From positions 62,001 to 126,000 of the forward strand of contig JALCOL010000005.1 in the NCBI GenBank assembly GCA_022649665.1: a stretch of DNA of 64,000 bases. The letters are read 5' to 3'. The first letter of the stretch is position 1. Every line of letters starts with the position of its first letter. The stretch comes from Enterococcaceae bacterium. Lineage in GTDB: Bacteria; Bacillota; Bacilli; Lactobacillales; Enterococcaceae. This document shows, piece by piece, positions 61,519-64,000 of this stretch. The notes beneath the pieces are model-generated. The model saw nothing but the letters and a program-made list of their open reading frames with translations. It made no database searches and was not told the origin of the DNA. The position numbers were made by a program, and so were the translations under genes.

Positions 61519-62118
61519 TTGAAAACAATGTTAAACAATGTTCCGCAAATGATCCAAATCGGCTCAACTGGACGCAACAGTGGCAAAACCACTGTTGCGC
61601 GTCAGCTGATCAAACGGTTCAAAGCGGAGTATCCGATTTACGCGGTCAAGATCATTACGATCACCGGTGCACGCGGCAAGTGCCAGCGCGGCGGTGAAGG
61701 CTGCGGGATCTGCACCAGCATCTCGGATGGTTTCGATTTGACGGAAGAAACAAAGCGCGGCACGAAAGATACAATGGAACTCTTGAAAGCCGGCGCGGAA
61801 AAAGTTTACCTATTAAAAGCGTTCGAAGACCATCTCCTGGACGGTTTTTTGGCGTTTATGAAGCAAGTTCCCAAAAATGCCTTGATCATCTGCGAGTCAA
61901 ATTCGCTGCGCGAGCTGATTGCGCCGGGAGTATTCGTGATGATGAATAATCAGAAGAAACGAATCAAACCAACGGCTGCCAAAGTATTCGATATGGCAGA
62001 TGTATATTTGGAAGACGCGGCTGATCCGCTTCTGGATCAAGTTTCGATCTGCCGCGATCAGCAGCAGCGCTTGATGTGGTTTGCCCCGCACACTGCTTGC
62101 CAATGTGCGATAAGCTGA
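61519..62118 (+). CDS. P-loop protein with a Cys cluster, MobB-like cofactor accessory protein candidate
   Basis: A 199-residue protein not recognised with certainty. The P-loop IGSTGRNSGKTTVARQL lies at about residues 14-30, the same place as in MobB. A Cys cluster KCQRGGEGCGICTS follows near 54-67 (C-x6-C-x2-C), and a final TACQCAIS gives two more Cys at the very C-terminus; MobB normally lacks these. It could bind Fe-S or zinc. The position between the channel and the NuoE-like gene suggests a role in molybdopterin or enzyme maturation. It starts at TTG 61519 just after the channel's stop; an ATG at 61528 is the alternative. Confidence 0.72.
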   Translation: MKTMLNNVPQMIQIGSTGRNSGKTTVARQLIKRFKAEYPIYAVKIITITGARGKCQRGGEGCGICTSISDGFDLTEETKRGTKDTMELLKAGAEKVYLLKAFEDHLLDGFLAFMKQVPKNALIICESNSLRELIAPGVFVMMNNQKKRIKPTAAKVFDMADVYLEDAADPLLDQVSICRDQQQRLMWFAPHTACQCAIS

Positions 62119-62138
62119 AAGAAAAAGGAGAAAAAAAG

Positions 62139-62627
62139 ATGCCTACTTTGATCATTGACGAAAAAGAGAAAATTATCGATCGCCACGGTGCGAACCCTGA
62201 AAAGATCCTCAATATTTTGATTGATTTGCAATTCGCCTCTCCTGAAGGCTACATTGATCAGGAAACTGCCCAGTTGGTCGCTGATCGACTACATATGAAA
62301 GAAACGCGGGTTTACGAGATCATCAGCTTTTACGCGATTTTGAAGGATACGCCGCAAGCACGCTACACGATCAAAGTGTGCAGCAGCTCCCCTTGCCATT
62401 TTTCCGGCGGAACGATGGTCATGCAAAGTCTTGAAAAAGCTCTTGGAGTCAAAGAAAACGAAGCGACAGATGACAACCTGTTCATGTACCACGGCATTCC
62501 GTGTGTCGGGGCTTGCGGACAAGGTCCAGTCATCAAGATCAAAGATACGGTATTTGGCAATTTGAATCCTGCCAAGATCGAACAATTGGTCAAAGATCTG
62601 CGCGACGGGCGCTACCCTGAGTTATAA
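62139..62627 (+). CDS. NAD-dependent formate dehydrogenase/NADH dehydrogenase 24 kDa subunit (NuoE-like)
   Basis: A 162-residue thioredoxin-like [2Fe-2S] subunit. The cluster cysteines are in KVCSSSPCHFSGG and in VGACGQGPVIKI, the NuoE/HoxE pattern of four Cys in two pairs. The N-terminal helical part YIDQETAQLVADRLHMKETRVYEI is also typical. It passes electrons between the NuoF-like subunit and other centres. The ATG at 62139 follows AAAAAGGAGAAAAAAAG; an upstream in-frame start lies within the preceding gene. Confidence 0.9.
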   Translation: MPTLIIDEKEKIIDRHGANPEKILNILIDLQFASPEGYIDQETAQLVADRLHMKETRVYEIISFYAILKDTPQARYTIKVCSSSPCHFSGGTMVMQSLEKALGVKENEATDDNLFMYHGIPCVGACGQGPVIKIKDTVFGNLNPAKIEQLVKDLRDGRYPEL

Positions 62628-62642
62628 GTAGGAGGAAAAATG

Positions 62643-63938
62643 ATGGAGAGAAATCAAGCAGTTTTAACAGCACGTTTCGGCAAAATGGACGACTGTACAG
62701 ACGTCTTGGAATATCGGGCACTCGGCGGATATCGCGGACTAGAAAAAGCCGCAGCGATGGATAAAGAAAAAATCCTCGACGAACTCGATACAGCGAACCT
62801 ACGCGGACGCGGCGGTGCGGCTTATCCGCTCGGCAAAAAATGGCGCCATTTGTATTTTGCAAAAGGCGACACGAAATACGTCGTTTGTAACGGCGACGAA
62901 GGGGAACCAGGAACATTCAAGGACAAAGCATTGCTTGAATTCGATCCGCTGTCAGTCATTGAAGGGATGACGATCGCGGGCTACCTGTTCAAAGCGAAGA
63001 AAGGCTACATCTATATTCGCGGCGAATACCGCAATGTCCATCAAATTTTCCAGCAAGCACTTGAAAATGCCCGCGAAAACAACATGCTTGGCGAAAATAT
63101 TTTAGGGATCGACGGTTTCAATTATGACATCGAAGTCGTCTCCGGCGCCGGCGCTTATATTTGCGGCGAAAACTCAGCACTATTGAACTCGATCGAAGGC
63201 AAGACTGGCCGTCCGCGCGTGAAACCGCCGCACTTGGCTGATGTTGGTCTATACGGAAAACCGACGCTTGTCAACAACGTCGAATCATTTGCCAGCGTGC
63301 CCGTTATTTTGAGTCTTGGCGGCCAAGGGTTCTTGGATCTCGGAACTCCGCAAAGCGGCGGCACGAAGTTGATCTGCCTTTCGGGGCACGTCAAAAACCG
63401 CGGAATGTACGAAATCAACTTGGGCACACCGTTGACTGATATCATTTATTCAGAAGAATTCGGCGGCGGCTCTTCAACGGGGCGTCCGCTCAAATTCATC
63501 CACTTCGGCGGCCAATCGGGCCCGCTCGGTACGATGGGACAGATCCAAGATTGCAACTATTCCTATGAAAGCATGTGGGAACATGAGCTGTCGATCGGTT
63601 CCGGCGCACTCGTTGTCATGGACAACAGTGTCAATGTCGTTGATTATTTGGCAAATGTCGCAGCGTTCTTTGTTCATGAATCTTGCGGAAAATGTACCCC
63701 GTGCCGCTTGGGCACGCAGCGCATTCTTGAATTGCTGCAAAAATTCCAAAAAGGCGAAGGCAAACCGGGCGATATGGAAGTCTTCGAAAGCATGCTGACG
63801 CATGTGACGCAAATGTCGGCTTGCGGTTTGGGACAATCGGTTGCCAACTCGATGGTCAGTGCGATGAAACTGTTCCCGGATGACTTCAAACATGCGATCA
63901 ACTGGGAAGCCAAAGAAGTCCAGGAGGTAATTTGGTAA
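62643..63938 (+). CDS. NAD-dependent formate dehydrogenase/NADH dehydrogenase 51 kDa subunit (NuoF-like)
   Basis: The NAD- and FMN-binding subunit, about 431 residues. The NADH site is in LRGRGGAAYPLGKKW, the FMN site in VCNGDEGEPGTFKD and VSGAGAYICGENSALLNS. The [4Fe-4S] ligands are in ESCGKCTPCRLGT, with the fourth Cys further on in SACGLGQS. It has neither an N-terminal 2Fe-2S nor a C-terminal ferredoxin extension, unlike HydB-type bifurcating subunits, so direct NAD coupling is more likely. The ATG at 62643 is 7 bases after GGAGG; the ATG at 62640 is the alternative. Confidence 0.92.
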   Translation: MERNQAVLTARFGKMDDCTDVLEYRALGGYRGLEKAAAMDKEKILDELDTANLRGRGGAAYPLGKKWRHLYFAKGDTKYVVCNGDEGEPGTFKDKALLEFDPLSVIEGMTIAGYLFKAKKGYIYIRGEYRNVHQIFQQALENARENNMLGENILGIDGFNYDIEVVSGAGAYICGENSALLNSIEGKTGRPRVKPPHLADVGLYGKPTLVNNVESFASVPVILSLGGQGFLDLGTPQSGGTKLICLSGHVKNRGMYEINLGTPLTDIIYSEEFGGGSSTGRPLKFIHFGGQSGPLGTMGQIQDCNYSYESMWEHELSIGSGALVVMDNSVNVVDYLANVAAFFVHESCGKCTPCRLGTQRILELLQKFQKGEGKPGDMEVFESMLTHVTQMSACGLGQSVANSMVSAMKLFPDDFKHAINWEAKEVQEVIW

Positions 63939-64000
63939 TGATGGAAATGAATGCGAAAACTGAAATCAAAATTCCTACAGTTACGCTGACGATCGATGGA
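63938..64000 (+). CDS. Start of a 2Fe-2S/molybdopterin oxidoreductase subunit, probably formate dehydrogenase alpha; runs off the right edge
   Basis: Only 21 codons are visible. They open after CAGGAGGTAATTTGGTA and overlap the NuoF-like stop (TAATG). The last residues KIPTVTLTIDG match the first strand of the 2Fe-2S ferredoxin domain that starts NuoG and FdhA proteins. With mobA, a formate-type channel and NuoEF-like subunits upstream, a formate dehydrogenase catalytic subunit is the best guess. Confidence 0.65.
   Translation, partial: MMEMNAKTEIKIPTVTLTIDG

Overview
The window comes from a low-GC-phylum Gram-positive chromosome, most likely order Lactobacillales. This rests on an RNase J2 with a degenerate HGHADA motif, DUF3013 and DUF960 proteins, LPXTG pilins with a class C sortase, a T-box leader, an L20-type leader, the ytkL-ytoI-nrnA gene order and strong AAGGAGG ribosome binding sites. 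Most of the sequence is near or above 50% GC by eye, high for the order. I cannot name a genus. No rRNA, tRNA, IS element, prophage or CRISPR array was seen.

Layout. 1-6.5 kb: rarA (cut by the left edge), mpg, a DUF3013 gene, prmA, rsmE, rel, dtd. 6.5-9.96 kb: T-box leader with hisS-aspS. 10-13.5 kb: two translationally coupled wall hydrolases (an amidase and a glucosaminidase) with Trp/Tyr-rich wall-binding repeats. 13.6-20.3 kb: YitT-like membrane protein, L25/Ctc, DUF960, udk-fbp-metI, a GNAT enzyme. 20.3-23.4 kb: a probable structured RNA, a YaiI-like gene, a gene-poor gap with a reverse promoter overlapping a cre match, tgt and yajC. 23.6-28.6 kb: adhE behind a Rex-type operator, a deoxynucleoside kinase, and infC-rpmI-rplT. 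28.6-39.4 kb: a pilus/adhesin island of four LPXTG proteins and a sortase C, with AT-rich flanks and an AT-rich major pilin. 39.5-44 kb: AspT-like exchanger, glucose-uptake family transporter, amino-acid permease, YbjQ-like protein. 44-48.7 kb: a small-RNA candidate, luxS, asd-dapA-rnjB. 48.7-51.8 kb: ytkL-ytoI-nrnA. 51.8-55.8 kb: metF, a detached MetH activation domain and metH. 55.8-59.6 kb: YugP peptidase, rsmF, a small membrane protein, a two-domain glyoxalase-fold dioxygenase. 59.6-64 kb: a regulated intergenic region, then mobA, a formate/nitrite-type channel, a P-loop protein with a Cys cluster, NuoE-like and NuoF-like subunits, and the first codons of what is probably the formate dehydrogenase catalytic subunit.

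How the genes fit together. MetI, MetF, MetH with its separate activation protein, and LuxS make a nearly complete methionine/activated-methyl cycle that needs vitamin B12. The last cluster looks like an NAD-linked molybdenum (or tungsten) formate dehydrogenase with its own channel and cofactor enzymes. Rex-like sites lie upstream of both adhE and this cluster, which suggests shared NADH/NAD control.

Several signals are not ordinary gene content: two unassigned RNA genes with complete promoters and terminators, a family of short interspersed repeats that double as terminators, a sortase with an extra cytoplasmic beta-rich domain, a probable AUA start for infC, and a strong codon-context bias (G before ATC) that fills the window with GATC and is weak in the major pilin gene.
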